A stretch of DNA of 64,000 bases from Doryteuthis pealeii (GCA_023376005.1 CM042139.1:138016280-138080279); one strand, 5' to 3'. Shown: positions 1 to 11,886, counted from the first letter of the stretch. Program-made: numbers and translations. Notes: generated from the letters alone by a model not told the origin.

Positions 1-16
1 TATATATATATTATAC

Positions 17-77
<61 letters not shown>

Positions 78-150
78 GGTTGGGTGTCTTTGATTAGTTA
101 CTACGATGTCACACGGACTCAACCATATATTATATATATATATTATATTA

Positions 151-200
<50 letters not shown>

Positions 201-383
201 CCAAATAGTTATGACTATTATTTAACTCCCTCAGTGTCGGCTAGGTGGATCCATTAGTTATTATGGGCTTAGGTTTTGGTGACTTACTGATATTCATTAA
301 TACTCAGTTTATTTCTTGGGTTTCTTTTTTCGTAGCCATATACAGGTCGTCCTGATTTTTTAGCTAAAATGGTTTCCCTTTTA

Positions 384-452
<69 letters not shown>

Positions 453-459
453 GAATTCT
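1..459. repeat. (AT)n microsatellite cluster
   Basis: Three near-pure AT arrays (about 1-76, 126-199 and 388-450) are separated by short unique segments. The segment at 77-125 and the one at 200-387 match nothing I recognise. No coding potential is visible. Confidence 0.95.
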
Positions 460-609
460 GTGTGAGTGTGTGTTTTTATATGATGCTAATTATTAGTTAT
501 GCCAATATAACACTATATTTATTTAATTCAATTTGAGTTCTTCATATTAGTTTTCCTTTGAGATTACTGAAAACATTAATACGCTTATGCACATGTAAAC
601 ATATAATTA

Positions 610-651
610 CACACACACACCACACACACACACAAACACACACACACAGAT

Positions 652-724
<73 letters not shown>
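610..724. repeat. (CA)n, (AT)n and (ATC)n arrays at a LINE 3' end
   Basis: A CA array (610-648) passes into AT (651-690) and then into an uninterrupted ATC trinucleotide run (691-724). Read on the minus strand the last run is (ATG)n and directly follows the end of the LINE-A open frame, so it is that element's 3' tail. Open frames over this stretch on both strands are microsatellite translations. Confidence 0.9.
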
Positions 725-2446
725 GTCGCGCACGCACACGGGCATCCATGACAATCCTTCGCCAACCCTCCCTATCATTCATTACACCTGGAAGCTCCTC
801 TGCGGAGCAGCCAGCATCTTCACATAACTGGTCAATGTAGGTCCTTGCTGTGCGCCCCACACTTGCATGTCCATGTGTTGGCTTCCACAGGAGAACGTCG
901 CTTATGAGTTCATTCCTGCTTCTCCAGCAGTGTCCTGCATGCCTTGTCCGTCTCACTCGGATAGTTTGTGAGATGGGGGGCAGGTGACCGTACTGCTGTT
1001 TCCTTGTGGGGTGCTGTTTCCACGACTTATTCAAGACTGCACGCAGCATTCTTGTGCAGCTCCCATCTAGCTTATTCTCAAGACGCTTTGTCAGGGTCCC
1101 GGTGGTGCAGCCATACAGCAGCACCGACACAACCACAGCCTGGAAGAACTGTCGCTTCAGCTTGCCAGGGAGATCGGACCTCCATATGAGTGATAATCTA
1201 TTTGTGGCCGCCCATGCCTTTGCTATTCGTGTATTAACATCGCTCTCTGTGGAGGAGATATTACCACCTAGGTATGTGAATTGTTCTACTGGTTTAAGAG
1301 GCTTGCCGTCGAGTGTTGAGATGTCTCCTTTATTTTTGAAATTCATGAATTCTGTTTTACCGGAGTTCACATAGAGGCTTATATTCTTTGCTGCCTCCTC
1401 CAAACTATGTAGCAGTGATTCAGCCTTTGCCGGTGTATCTGCAAGAAGTGCAAGGTCATCAGCATAGTCCGCATCTGTGATTGTTTGTGCGGGATATCAC
1501 CTGCTTCTTGCCTTTTTTAGTGTGAAACCTTTTTCTTTTATGGTATCTAATGATGTTCGGAGTACGTTGTCTAGACATATCATAAATATATATGGTGCCA
1601 GTGTGTCCCCTTGAAGGACTCCAGCGGCGATGTCAAAGAAATCTCTGTCGCCATCAGGTGAGCGTACCATCGCTTTAGTGTCTTTGTATAGCATCATTAT
1701 AGCTGAAACCGTTTCATTGGGGAGACCATATGCTAATAGTATTTGTTCCATTTTTCCTCTATGTATGGAATCGAATGCCTTGGAGAAATCTACGAATAAT
1801 AACGTTGCCTCTAGATTCTTTGCTCGTACCCCTTCTATGATCCGTCGAATAGTCAGGATCTGAGAGGTTGTGGATCGATTTCTGCGGAATCCATTTTGGT
1901 TTCTCCTAAGGATTTTTTCTATTTCGGGTCGGATGCGATTAAGTAGAAGTGCATTATATATCTTGGCTGCAATAGCAGTGAGAGTTATGCCTCTGTAATT
2001 TTTAGCGATTCCGAGATCTCCCTTTTTAGGGAATGGGAGGATGCAGCCTTTCGTCCATTTATCTATTCTATTTTGTCTATATACTGCATTGCATAGCCTA
2101 AGCAGTATGTCATTGAACTTTCCTATCTTCCACACCTCCGGGGGTATTTCGTCGAGTCCTGCTGCTTTTCTACCTTTTAGCTTCTTTAAAGCTTGGTTAA
2201 TTTCATCTATTGTGAAATCTCCCAGCTTGATATCTAGTTGTTTATCTACAATCTTTTGGATATTACTTTCTATGATTTCTGGGGGGCTTCCTAGCAGTTC
2301 TGGAAGTGGTCCTTCCATTTTTTTAGTCTATCTTCTTGGCTGGTTGCCTTTAATTTTGATTTAGAGGTGCTTTTTCTACCACTAATCTCGTTTACTGTTT
2401 GCCAGGCTAATCGCGACTGTCTGTCTTCTACCGATTGTCTGATATT
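691..2446 (-). mobile_element. LINE family A, 3' half (reverse transcriptase to tail)
   Basis: Sense 3' portion of an APE-type, RTE-like non-LTR retrotransposon. Reading the minus strand, the frame holds a linker (around 2300-2446), then reverse transcriptase. Fingers motifs include KNYRGITLT; catalytic motif A is FVDFSKAFD (residues about 175-183 of the 1497-2318 frame); motif B is GVLQGDTLAPYIF. The YADD catalytic box lies just below 1497. The C-terminal region ends in a basic HLPPI...RRTRHAGHCWRS segment. One in-frame TGA near 1497 and one frameshift near 2300 break the frame, so it is dead. Clade is inferred from memory of related mollusc and coral elements. Confidence 0.92.
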
Positions 2447-2473
2447 CAACAACATTGTCTGATATTCAACAAC
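2434..2473. repeat. 20-bp tandem duplication at an inversion junction
   Basis: The same 20 bases occur at 2434-2453 and 2454-2473, exactly where the minus-strand 3' half of LINE-A meets the plus-strand 5' half. Short duplications at such joints are expected when two cDNAs are joined during twin priming. Confidence 0.85.
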
Positions 2474-3762
2474 ATCAAACACACACAAACCGCATCACAC
2501 GCAGAGCAGACAAACAAGACACACCCACCACCAACGTTGTAGCTCTGAAAACTATATCCAAAAAGTCAACCATAGAACCTAGATGTATAACACACCTACT
2601 AAGGTGTAAACAAACCTTAAATCTAGCCACATTCAATGTCAGAACACTAAAAACTATAAACCAACTGCCCGAGTTAACTGCATCTGCAGAGGAAAAAAAT
2701 ATAGACATAATCTGCGTACAAGAGCATAGATTTGATCACAGTGAACTAGATATAAAATACCACGAAACAGGTAACGGATGGACTTTCGTGTCAGCATCTG
2801 CGTGGAAAAACTCCACAAATGCCACTATAGGAGGCGTAGGAATGCTCCTCAGCCCCCAGGCTATGAGAGCACTAAACAGTATTGAAAAAATCCAACCGAA
2901 AATCATATGCGCTACGTTTAATGGGAATCCCTGCATGACAGTAGTCTCGTGCTATAGCTCCACTAATGTCAGCGAAGAAACGGACATAGCAAAGTTCTAT
3001 AATGAGCTATCCTCCCTATGCAGACAGATTCCCAAACACAATGTCCTAGTAATTGGGGCGACATGAATGCGCAGATAGGCATAAGCGATAACAATAAATA
3101 CTGCCTACATAACACCCAAACAGGAACGGCGAATTACTAGCAGAGTTCTCTCTTGAGAAGGCTAGTATGCCTAAATACAAAATACCAGAAAAAAAAGGCA
3201 AACTCTGGACCTACACATACCCAAACAATACTAGAGCCCAATTAGACTATATCCTAATAAATAAAAATGGATAAATAGTGCAATGAACTGCGAAGCATAC
3301 TCCTCTTTTGAAGGAGTATCCTCCGACCACAGAATAGTCACAGCAAAATTACGACTTAGCCTACGTAGGAACAAAAAGCAAACCAGTAAACTGTACGATA
3401 CAGCTGGTCAACACTTGCCAACAGTGATATATGCAATCGATACGCCTGTGGCAGTAAGAAACAGATTCGATATCCTCCAGGAGGCATTTGAAAGCCCCAC
3501 CGCAAACGAAGAATACGAAAACTTCGTCAATGCCCATCTAGAAGCAGCATCCGAATGCATACCGACCGAACTGAGAGCCAAACGCTCTGTCCCCTGGGAG
3601 ACAGAGGCAGTTAGGGAAAAGAGAAATAATATCAAAGAAACAGCCCAAATTAATAAAACAAACCCAACTAGCACCAACCTATACAACCTTAAGAAAGCCC
3701 AGGAAGCCTTAAACAAAACATACAAAAGGGAACAAATAGAGTACATACAGGCACAAATAAAT
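2474..3762 (+). mobile_element. LINE family A, inverted 5' half (AP endonuclease domain)
   Basis: Start of the same LINE as at 691-2446, in the opposite orientation. A basic leader is followed by an exonuclease/endonuclease/phosphatase fold: LATFNVRTL, then IICVQEHRF, then, after a frameshift near 3056, GDMNAQIG. Further on come LDYIL (around 3242) and SSDHRIV (around 3313). The long linker ends in YIQAQIN at 3762. That is exactly where the minus-strand half resumes (NIRQSVEDRQ), so the two halves together cover one element with almost nothing lost. A stop near 3138 and frameshifts show it is inactive. Confidence 0.88.
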
Positions 3763-3777
3763 TATATATATAATATA

Positions 3778-3829
<52 letters not shown>

Positions 3830-3862
3830 AGAGAGATAAATAGATAGATAGATAGATAGATA
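3763..3862. repeat. (AT)n followed by (GATA)n
   Basis: AT array to about 3826, then a short GATA run (3838-3862). It borders the inverted LINE-A half; an AT array also borders the LINE tail on the other side, so insertion probably occurred inside an AT array. The rest, to about 4016, shows nothing recognisable. Confidence 0.9.
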
Positions 3863-4016
3863 AATATATAGATAATTTGGTAGGGTTATATTAACTTGGT
3901 CAGTCTGTTAAATGAGTATGTGTTTTTTCTTTTCTCTCTCTTTCCATACGTGGCATAACTATATAAACAAACATGCAATACTTTCCAAGGTAAAATAAAC
4001 TATCCTGACCATTCTT

Positions 4017-4545
4017 CTATTATTATTTTTCATGACAGCAGCTGGTGGTTCACTGGAGGCTGATTGACAGCAAGTCTTCTCAGTTCTCCAGGACCCTTCT
4101 CCGTATTCTAGCTGAAAAACGGGTTTTTAAGAGTAACTGACGCCTGGGTGGCAATAATGCTCCACACATCTCCGGGACGTTTCGTATTATTCTAATCGAT
4201 CTCAGCAGTGCCGTGTGGTTTTTATGGTATAAATTCTTCGTCGTATTTCTATTTATCCCAGTTTTTTTTTTCAGGTTCTTAGAAATTATTCCAATGTTTC
4301 CAAATATGATTGACACCTTAGTCAGCATCTCCCGAGTTCGCAGGCATGGTCCAGATATGTATACTGTTTTTTTTCTCTCCGTTACTTTAACTCTGTCATA
4401 TATCAAACATACAACATCTACTAATTGACAAGTTATTTCTCCTTTTTTTTCTTTTCTTATGACTAAAACGAGAAATTGTCTTCTGACCTGGATTTGCTAA
4501 TCCGTTAGGACCTCAAAGTCCCAGATTATTTTGAGACAGATTTGT
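4017..4545 (-). mobile_element. LINE family B, 3' end, decayed
   Basis: Minus-strand remnant of the same family as 5047-5515. Pieces of the C-terminal endonuclease-like domain can be read across frames: IIWDFEVLTD near 4520, IIFGNIGIISKNLKK near 4300, and the terminal segment ending near the shared CTGGAGAACTGAG and CAGCCTCCAGTGAACCACCAG sequence at 4035-4100. A short ATT run at about 4018-4030 is the tail. The RPD motif is not preserved. Stops and frameshifts are frequent. Confidence 0.75.
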
Positions 4546-5040
4546 GAGTCACTATTTTCCTATTTTAGTATTTTTGTACAATATCCAGTGTATCACCTCC
4601 TCACCCAGTCATGACCTCACTTGAACTCACTCTATGCCAATATGCTTAATTCCCTTATCATGTGTTTGACAGATTCATCTCTATCCACATGTACCTATAC
4701 TACCTATATTTTGCATCTTATCTATTTTAGTTTTCACATAATCCTGATGGTGTTGTGTTGCGCTGTTGTTACTATAGATTCAGTTTGTCTATTTGTGTTT
4801 CCTAACCTTAGCCATATCCAGATCATCTCGTATGAAATGTATTTAGTTTGTCTTCTGAAGTGTTCACTGTTTGTTTTTTTTTCTATCGTAAATCCAATAA
4901 AATATGCTTGTGATTTGTCGTGATACAATTCACATTGTCGTCTTTTTTTAAAAGGAATCATTGTTGATTTTACAAAACGGTTTATTATTAAAATAATCCG
5001 TATTCAAGATAGGCTCACCTTCAATTTTCAAATCCTTTAA
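4546..5040. other. No recognised feature
   Basis: AT-rich DNA between two LINE-B ends. A 100-codon plus-strand frame (4621-4923) is hydrophobic but has no domain I recognise and no splice context, so I do not call it a gene. Confidence 0.6.
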
Positions 5041-5044
5041 CTGG

Positions 5045-5046
<2 letters not shown>

Positions 5047-5083
<37 letters not shown>

Positions 5084-5515
5084 TAGTTTTTCCCACCTGC
5101 TGTAGCTGGTGGTTCACTGGAGGCTGAGTGACAGCAAGTTTCCTCAGGTCTCCAGGATACTTCTGAGTTTTCTAGCCGATCCCAACAGTGCTGTAGTTTG
5201 GATGGTCTCGATTCTTCCTCCGATTTTCAGTTCACCCAAATTATTTTCCAAAGCTTTGGGGATTGTTCCAAGTGATCCGATTACGATTGGTACGACCTTC
5301 ATTTTCCTGTTCCACAGTCTCCTCAGTTCTCTGGCAAGGTCTAAGTATTTGTCTATCTTTTCACTTTCTTTCATTTTCATTCGGTGGTCGGCTGGGACAA
5401 CAAAATCCACGAGATGACAGGTTCTTTTTTTCTTGTTAATCAATACTAGGTCCGGTCTCATGGCCGGGATTACATGATCCGTCTGTACCTCGAAATCCCA
5501 GAGGATTATTATTAA
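5047..5515 (-). mobile_element. LINE family B, C-terminal endonuclease domain and (AAT)n tail
   Basis: 5'-truncated 3' end of a non-LTR retrotransposon, with an open frame from about 5515 down to 5144. The order is LWDFEVQTDHV, then RPD, 14 residues and D (RPDLVLIN...HLVDFVVP), then KYLDLARELRRLW, VVPIVIGSLGTIPK and ALLGSARKLRSILE. The RPD-x(n)-D arrangement fits the PD-(D/E)XK restriction-like endonuclease found at the C-terminus of R2/R4/NeSL-type LINEs. That assignment is an inference. The 3' UTR runs to about 5095 and is followed by an (AAT)n tail (5047-5085 as ATT on plus). Confidence 0.85.
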
Positions 5516-5540
5516 TATTATATTTGCTTCTAAGGACACC

Positions 5541-5740
5541 CGCTTACGACCAAGCCAGACTGAAAGCATCGGTTCCCACAAGATAACCGAAGTTAAGCAG
5601 CGATGAGACTGTTCAATATTTAGCTGGCAAACCCATTAAGCAACAGCAGGTAACGCCAGCAAACTGAATGCAATATGACATGAAATGGCATTAAATGACC
5701 CCAGCAGAGGCTATATGCCTTAAAACAAAATAAACAACCA
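5541..5740 (+). mobile_element. 5S-rRNA-headed SINE
   Basis: Positions 5541-5660 resemble 5S rRNA: a GACCA start, GAAAGCA, then ATAACCGAAGTTAAGCA (the internal-promoter region), GTTCAATA and a final AGCAACAGCAGGT. Several substitutions exclude a functional 5S gene. It continues into the tail seen at many SINE loci here (GGCATTAAATGACC at 5687, ATATGCC at 5711). A 5S head plus a shared tail is the layout of SINE3-class elements, transcribed by pol III. Confidence 0.7.
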
Positions 5741-7119
5741 ATCAACTGACCTAAAACTTCTAACCTTCTCGGCCTGCCGTGCTGAGTTCTCTGGATTCTA
5801 TTTCCAGGTCGACTCGTGCCGTATCTCTCGACATACATAGTTGCTCTTAATTATAAACACGAAGACACATTTCTGTTGTCTTTTTCTTTTTTTAAAAATA
5901 TAAATCTTTATTCATTTATCGAGACCTAGTCTTTAACATGCGTTGAGAATTGCATCGACGCCATTACGCACCCAGCTTTTGAACTAAACTCACCAACTTT
6001 CCCACAGTTGCCCAGACACGTGATATGCTTCCTCAGCCAATGAAAATATCTCGTCACAGGTCAATATAATGTGAAAGACTGTAAAATAGATGGTGATTTG
6101 CCATTTGTTATTTTGCTAAGCGTTAAGCTAACCGATAAATTCAAATTCTAAACTACATTAATAAATAGGCTAACCTATTCATCATGTAACATATCTGTAT
6201 CTTAATATATTAAGAAATCTCTCTCCACATCCAGTTGGCCCTGCTCTTGAATACCTCTGGCTTATGCTACTACATGGACTCATATTTTAATTTACATTGA
6301 TTTTAATATTAAACAAGATAACATAAAAGCAATAAGGATATCATAAAATAAAAGATAAGATGAAAAGATAACAGATATATTGCTTATATTTTTATTATGT
6401 CTATTTGAAGAACGTAATTCTAGATGTGTACAAAATATAAGAATAATATCAAGTAGAATGGTAATTATTTATTTGTTTCTTATGTCTCCTTTGGCATCAA
6501 CCCCTGTTTTATATATTCTCATATCAAACATTAACAAAAAAATGTATTAATATAATTACTATATACAGATCAAATTTAAGTAATTCATCCAATAGTTCCC
6601 AAAATTTATGTTAAAATTATTTTTCTTATCATTCTTTTCTGAAATCATCTAAACTTATATAATTTTCTTATAGGATTGATGCTTTTGATATAATTAGTTA
6701 ATTTGTTCTAAAAATGCATTACTATATTCCACCAAAAAATTCCATTGGTTAGTTGACTTACTTTTTGAAATCTGATTAAGATTATGTTTCCAGTTTGACG
6801 AGAAATATTTTATTAAAAATGCTACCATAATGATAAAATCCATTGACTATTTTTTTCAAATTTCAATTAGATCATCTCTTATTTATGTTCCGAGTAAAGT
6901 AGTTAATCCTAATTTCTCTAATTTGTCCATGTAACTGTAATCTTTTCCTCATTTTTATTATTTTGTCACTCTTCTTTGTACACCCTCTAATCCCACAATT
7001 ACACTCCAAATGTTATGTCTAGATACTAGAGCCTTAACCTGAGTACAGTATTCTATATGAGGTCTTATTAGGGTGTTATATATTTAGAAAATCCGATAAC
7101 TGAAAAGATAAAGCGGGGA
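5741..7119. other. AT-rich intergenic DNA, no recognised feature
   Basis: No open frame, RNA gene or repeat family could be recognised. A 72-codon minus frame near 5620-5838 overlaps the SINE and is not supported. Confidence 0.55.
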
Positions 7120-7395
7120 TCCTTCCAAGTTGTAGCTGTCTTAGTAATATTATATGGTTGCACGAATCACTTGGAGAAAAATATACTATGTGCTGTTTTG
7201 GATACATCCTTGAAACAGTAATGCCACCCATCTCTCAACCATTCCAAGTAAGACGGACAAAAAAGAAAAAAAGAGACAAACGTACATGCAACGTTTTCCT
7301 GTGGACTCCTACGCATGGGCGCAACTGTCTTGACCGACCAGCAATGAACATGCACGGATAATGGAAGCAGTCTAGAAGACCTGTCAAGAGCGATG
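7120..7395 (+). mobile_element. LINE family A, C-terminal fragment
   Basis: Decayed plus-strand piece of the LINE-A C-terminus: a VILYGCT-like segment, then a match to the HLPPI...VRRTRHAGHC region, then LWTPTHGR-like residues near 7301-7320. Frameshifts occur throughout. It is followed by a GA-rich array. Confidence 0.7.
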
Positions 7396-7410
7396 ACTAG
7401 TAGGGACAGA

Positions 7411-7552
7411 TTACAAGAGAGAGAGAGAGACCGACAGACAGACATACAGACAGAGAGATAGAGACAGAGACAGAGAGAGAGAGACATAGAGAGAGAGAGT
7501 GAGATAGAGAGAGAGAGTGACAGAGAGAGAGAGAGAGAGAGATAGATAGAAG
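7411..7552. repeat. (GA)n and (GACA)n array
   Basis: Purine-rich simple repeat made of GAGA and GACA units. Open frames over it on both strands are artefacts. Confidence 0.9.
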
Positions 7553-7744
7553 GGAATACGTTATATCAACATAATTGATGATGATAGATATCAGTTCACT
7601 GGCATTGCGATTTGTAAAATATGTAATACAAGGTTTCCTAATAATAACAATGGAGAACGCAATTTTCATTAAATTTAATCTGGCACTTACTTTTGGCTAT
7701 TTTTGTCCTCTGAATCAAAAAATGACCCCAGATTTTTTTAATAT

Positions 7745-7990
7745 CACATCAACTTACCCCACAAGAAAGCATTTATATTGCTATTTACCTCCTATCACAC
7801 AAAACATACGAGGGAGACAAACAAGGTATACTGGACACTGCTAGAGAAGCAAGGATGACATTATAGGTGACGTGGACACCTACACATGAACACAGCAGTG
7901 TAGACCGACTACCAATAACCTACATCAATCACCTCTGTGCAGATTCTGGATTCTACGGAGAGAATCTCTCAGAGGCGATGTATGAGAGAC
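7745..7990 (+). mobile_element. LINE family A, C-terminal fragment
   Basis: Second decayed copy of the same C-terminal segment: HLPPI-like (YLPPITQNIRGRQTRYTGHC), then a frameshift, then TPTHEHSSVDR and TYINHLCADSGF. It may be part of the 7120-7395 copy interrupted by other sequence, or separate. The 3' (ATG)n tail is missing and a GA array follows. Confidence 0.75.
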
Positions 7991-8017
7991 AGACAGAGAC
8001 ACAGAGAGATAAATATT

Positions 8018-8018
<1 letters not shown>

Positions 8019-8093
<75 letters not shown>
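8019..8093. repeat. (GA)n microsatellite
   Basis: Nearly uninterrupted GA array on the plus strand. Confidence 0.95.
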
Positions 8094-8095
<2 letters not shown>

Positions 8096-8617
8096 TGGTC
8101 ATGAATATCCGTGCTGCTAGTGCTGATTATGATCGTCGGAAATTATGTTTTAATAGATATGAAATACATTTTTATAGTGGGTGTATACATCACTGACGCA
8201 AATCAGTGAAATATAAATTGTCTCACAGAGAGAAAACAGAAAGAAAAAATAATTGAAACAAATATCCAGACGACGAATGAATGTTATTCGTAGATATCTT
8301 TCAAAACTGATGATAAATTATAAAATACTTCATCTGTTTATACTTCACCCAACATATGCGTTAATAAGACTGTGTTGTAGACATATATCATGTTTTGCCC
8401 GGGAGGAATTCATCCGTGTGCTTCTAAAATAAAAATTAAAAAAACAAACAAGATTCATATGAAATGAATATGTTAATGTTTAATAAATGCGCTATGAATG
8501 ACGAAAGTTTCCCGTTAAGATTTGCTTCAAACCAAAGTTTGCGATTAATAACAAAAGAATGTTTATCGGGAAGTAATTCACATGCAATCAGTGACATTGT
8601 GTATGTGCATACAATGG

Positions 8618-8690
8618 GGTGTGCTCGTCGTATAATGGATATCGTCCGAAGTGGATTCAGCAACCCCTGTTCAAATCCCGAATCTTGCTG
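8618..8690 (+). mobile_element. tRNA-like SINE head fragment
   Basis: A-box-like CGTATAATGGATATCG (8629-8644) and B-box-like TGTTCAAATCCCG (8668-8680) lie at tRNA spacing. The acceptor ends do not pair, so this is a SINE head, not a tRNA gene. The body beyond it is not recognised. The flanks 8094-8617 and 8700-8945 hold nothing else I can identify. Confidence 0.5.
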
Positions 8691-8947
8691 TCTGTATTTC
8701 ACATAGTATTTTAAGAGTAGTTCACTCTTAAAAATGGCATGAATCCAAATATTTTTTCCTCAACCTAGGTAATTAGAATCGCAGAATGGGCTCTTTATAC
8801 TTTCTATGATAAATAGTCTAGGAGAGGAAAAGCTGGATTCAAACAGGAGGGATCAGATCCGACAGGCTATTACAGTCCAAGATTTGGTAGCGCCTCATGA
8901 TCTAACCGTTTACGGGATGATTTTGGTATGCATATATACGCCCGCAA

Positions 8948-8948
<1 letters not shown>

Positions 8949-9000
<52 letters not shown>

Positions 9001-9059
9001 TAGAGAGAGAGAGACACACACACACATACACACAGACACAGACACACACACACACATCG

Positions 9060-9120
<61 letters not shown>
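8949..9120. repeat. (CA)n then (AT)n compound microsatellite
   Basis: CA array (8949-8995), mixed GAGA/CACAGA, CA again (9060-9080), then AT (9081-9120). All open frames here are repeat translations. Confidence 0.95.
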
Positions 9121-9125
<5 letters not shown>

Positions 9126-9476
9126 AGATAGATATAGAGGTAAATAGTTATACATATAGACAGATAAATAGATTAAGAATGATAGGTATAGATCGGTTCG
9201 TGTACAGTAAATGCTGTCATCTTGGCTAGAGAGTGTTAATGTCTCAAATATGTGATAATCAGACAAAGTTCTTCCAACTGGGTGGGAATTGCTTGATATA
9301 ATTTTGCGTGAGGTATGATGGAAAGGTTAATCTAGTTTTGGGTACATTCTAAGAATGGCAGCATGGTTCTTTTAATGTTTCTTTTCTTAAATGGCTGTAT
9401 CAAAATAATGACATTATTTGTTAAAGAATTTAGTCTAGTATATTTACTTTATTATTTAATAATGTTTTTTACTTAT

Positions 9477-9478
9477 TA

Positions 9479-9528
<50 letters not shown>

Positions 9529-9670
9529 TTCCAAATGTGCGTGTATGTGTACCTCTGTGTGTGTGCGTGTGTGTGTACCTGTGTGTGTGTGTGCGTGTGT
9601 GTGTGTGTGTGTTTTGAGTCTGTGTGAGTCTGTGTATGCGTGTGCGTGTCTATGTATGCTTCTGTGTGAG
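9477..9670. repeat. (ATT)n then (GT)n arrays
   Basis: ATT trinucleotide run (about 9478-9528) followed by GT-rich sequence (9536-9670). An ATT run like this is the tail type used by LINE-B, but no LINE-B body is recognisable beside it. The stretch 9700-10370 holds AT-rich sequence with no feature I can name. Confidence 0.9.
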
Positions 9671-10381
9671 TGATTTTTTGATTTTCTTTTTTGTAAAATA
9701 CAAACATTCATGACTAAAAGTATTCGATATTTAACACGATATACAATACAAAGACTGTCAAAAACATCCATAGCTGTACAGAAGATATGTCAGGGCTAAT
9801 TAAAGCACAAAACTAAATTAATTAAACCCCTATCAGCCCACTCGATCATCCGCGTAGTGTCGTGATAGTACACTCCTTTAGATGGAAAATGCTTGAGACT
9901 CAACATAGTCTGCCAGGTGACGTCGGAGAACATAAACAATAATATATAAATATACTGGATCGATCGGACAATCATGGGAATAGTGATACTATAAATAGAA
10001 CCTCTTTTCCTAAAAAAAGATGATATAGAAATAATTCTATACTTTCCAAAAGCAAATCCAAAATGGTACACCTCCAGAGGTAAAATAGAAGATTTTAAAA
10101 AGGTTATGCGCTTAACCCCAATGATTAAAAAAAACATTTTACTTCATTTGCTTAGAAGAAAAAAACTGATATATAAAACTCCGAAATTATTCTCAAATGC
10201 AAGTATTAATCAAAGTTCTCTTTCTGCAATGTGTTCTGGGTTATATTTTTATTTTTTTTATTTTTTTAGTGAATGCAGTATTAAAGGCTCGATGGATGTC
10301 CTTGTAACCTTGTGTCACATCCTACCCGTTGTAAAGAGGTTGTGTAAGTATTTACTGCCTCTCTCTATCATCATCTCTTCT

Positions 10382-10383
<2 letters not shown>

Positions 10384-10432
<49 letters not shown>

Positions 10433-10454
10433 CAATACATACACACACACACAG

Positions 10455-10536
<82 letters not shown>
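10384..10536. repeat. (CT)n, (CA)n and (AT)n compound microsatellite
   Basis: CT (10384-10428), CA (10440-10482) and AT (10483-10536) runs in series. Confidence 0.95.
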
Positions 10537-10689
10537 CATGGGTGACTTGTCGGGGAATATATAATATCAAGTTAGTCGTAACTTCGACCGTCGATAAAAT
10601 AATTCACCGAATAAGTGGGTGTTATAAAGAATATGAGACTGCTCAATACGTCTGTAGAGCGAATTTAGCAATATAATAAAGCCTCCGTA

Positions 10690-10952
10690 TGTGTAGGATA
10701 TGACGCAAGAACAATTTCTTTAACGGCGTTTAACAGGTTTGAATTCAGATTTTTCTTTTCTTATACTGGTTGCCTACCTAAGGTTAAAGAGTCCAGTTTA
10801 TTTATTCATTGTTGGAGAGAGTGTCGTTTGATTCATAACTTACACAAGTGTATTAGCATATGTCAAATGCAGACAGCCTCGTCCAGAACTTGCCATCGTC
10901 ACGCCGTATCCATATCCTAGGACGGTATTCTAACACCACGCGTCTCCATTAT
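10690..10952 (-). mobile_element. SINE family A (tRNA-headed)
   Basis: Minus-strand copy. The head at the right end carries a B-box-like region, and the body shares GTTAAACGCCGTTAA-type sequence, CTGAATTCAAACCTGTTAAA and a 'GACTCTTTAACCTTAGG' motif with the copies at 15070, 46790, 55240 and 59041. It is diverged and not intact. Confidence 0.65.
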
Positions 10953-10954
10953 CA

Positions 10955-10956
<2 letters not shown>

Positions 10957-11007
<51 letters not shown>

Positions 11008-11119
11008 TTATTATTATTATTATTATTATTTATTATTAAAATATTATTAGAAATAATATATATATATATATATATGTTTGTGTGTATGTGTGCTCTCTCT
11101 CTCTCTCTCTCTTTCTCCC

Positions 11120-11161
<42 letters not shown>

Positions 11162-11167
11162 TATATA

Positions 11168-11208
<41 letters not shown>
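10957..11208. repeat. Compound AT, ATT, CT and GA microsatellites
   Basis: AT (10957-11006), ATT (11007-11037), AT (11057-11074), CT (11092-11113), AT (11119-11166) and GA (11170-11210). The next 600 bases (11211-11830) hold no recognised feature. Confidence 0.95.
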
Positions 11209-11210
<2 letters not shown>

Positions 11211-11822
11211 GAGAAAGCGTGAGATCAAAAACATATGAAATATATATCCCTAATCATGCTTCATTATATAAAAATCAGCGCCATTTCTGTATGCGTATAT
11301 GAACGATGTATTAGTATATATAATCATAGGTATTGTTAGATGAGTTCATGAAGCAATCTGTTTGAGTTTGACACTCGAAAAATTATGGATAAGCTCTGCT
11401 AAATTCTTCCTTTTGGTCTATTCCCAAAATATACAGAAAACAATTCGGAAAACATTTTATTGCTGCTAATGTCTGCCATTAAAGCACAAAAAAATCGAAT
11501 TAATTCAGTTTGATTATCCAACCTTACCGTAAAATGTTCCATTCTTGTGAAAAAAAAAATGATGGGTTGTCGATTATATGAAAGTAAGATTATGTAAAAA
11601 TAAATTGTGAACAAGTCTACTGGCGAGTGATCATGTGGGTGTTTTAAACATATTTTTTTTATATATAAATGTAAGTAATACTTCAATTGATTTATAACGA
11701 CATTATAAAATTACTAAAATAGGAAAAGTGAAGACACATACTACCACGGACACATACAGACAAGTAAACACACATGAACGTTTTATTTCACTTTCCCATC
11801 CATCTTTTACTCGTGAATACAT

Positions 11823-11833
<11 letters not shown>

Positions 11834-11886
<53 letters not shown>

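Noticed and set aside
610..648. Possible CRISPR-like or other ordered array
   Set aside because: Simple dinucleotide repeats with no unique spacers; the genome is eukaryotic.
558..827. 89-codon plus-strand frame with His/Thr and Ile/Tyr repeats
   Set aside because: It is a translation of CA, AT and ATC microsatellites running into the antisense of LINE-A.
968..1374. Plus-strand frames of 73-122 codons
   Set aside because: Antisense shadows of the LINE-A reverse transcriptase on the minus strand.
3408..3746. 112-codon minus frame
   Set aside because: Shadow of the inverted LINE-A 5' half on the plus strand.
4213..4428. 71-codon hydrophobic plus frame
   Set aside because: Antisense of the decayed LINE-B C-terminus.
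5541..5660. Functional 5S rRNA gene
   Set aside because: Too many substitutions in conserved stems and the internal promoter, and it continues into the SINE tail.
8618..8690. Functional tRNA gene
   Set aside because: A- and B-box-like sequences are present, but acceptor and anticodon stems do not pair.
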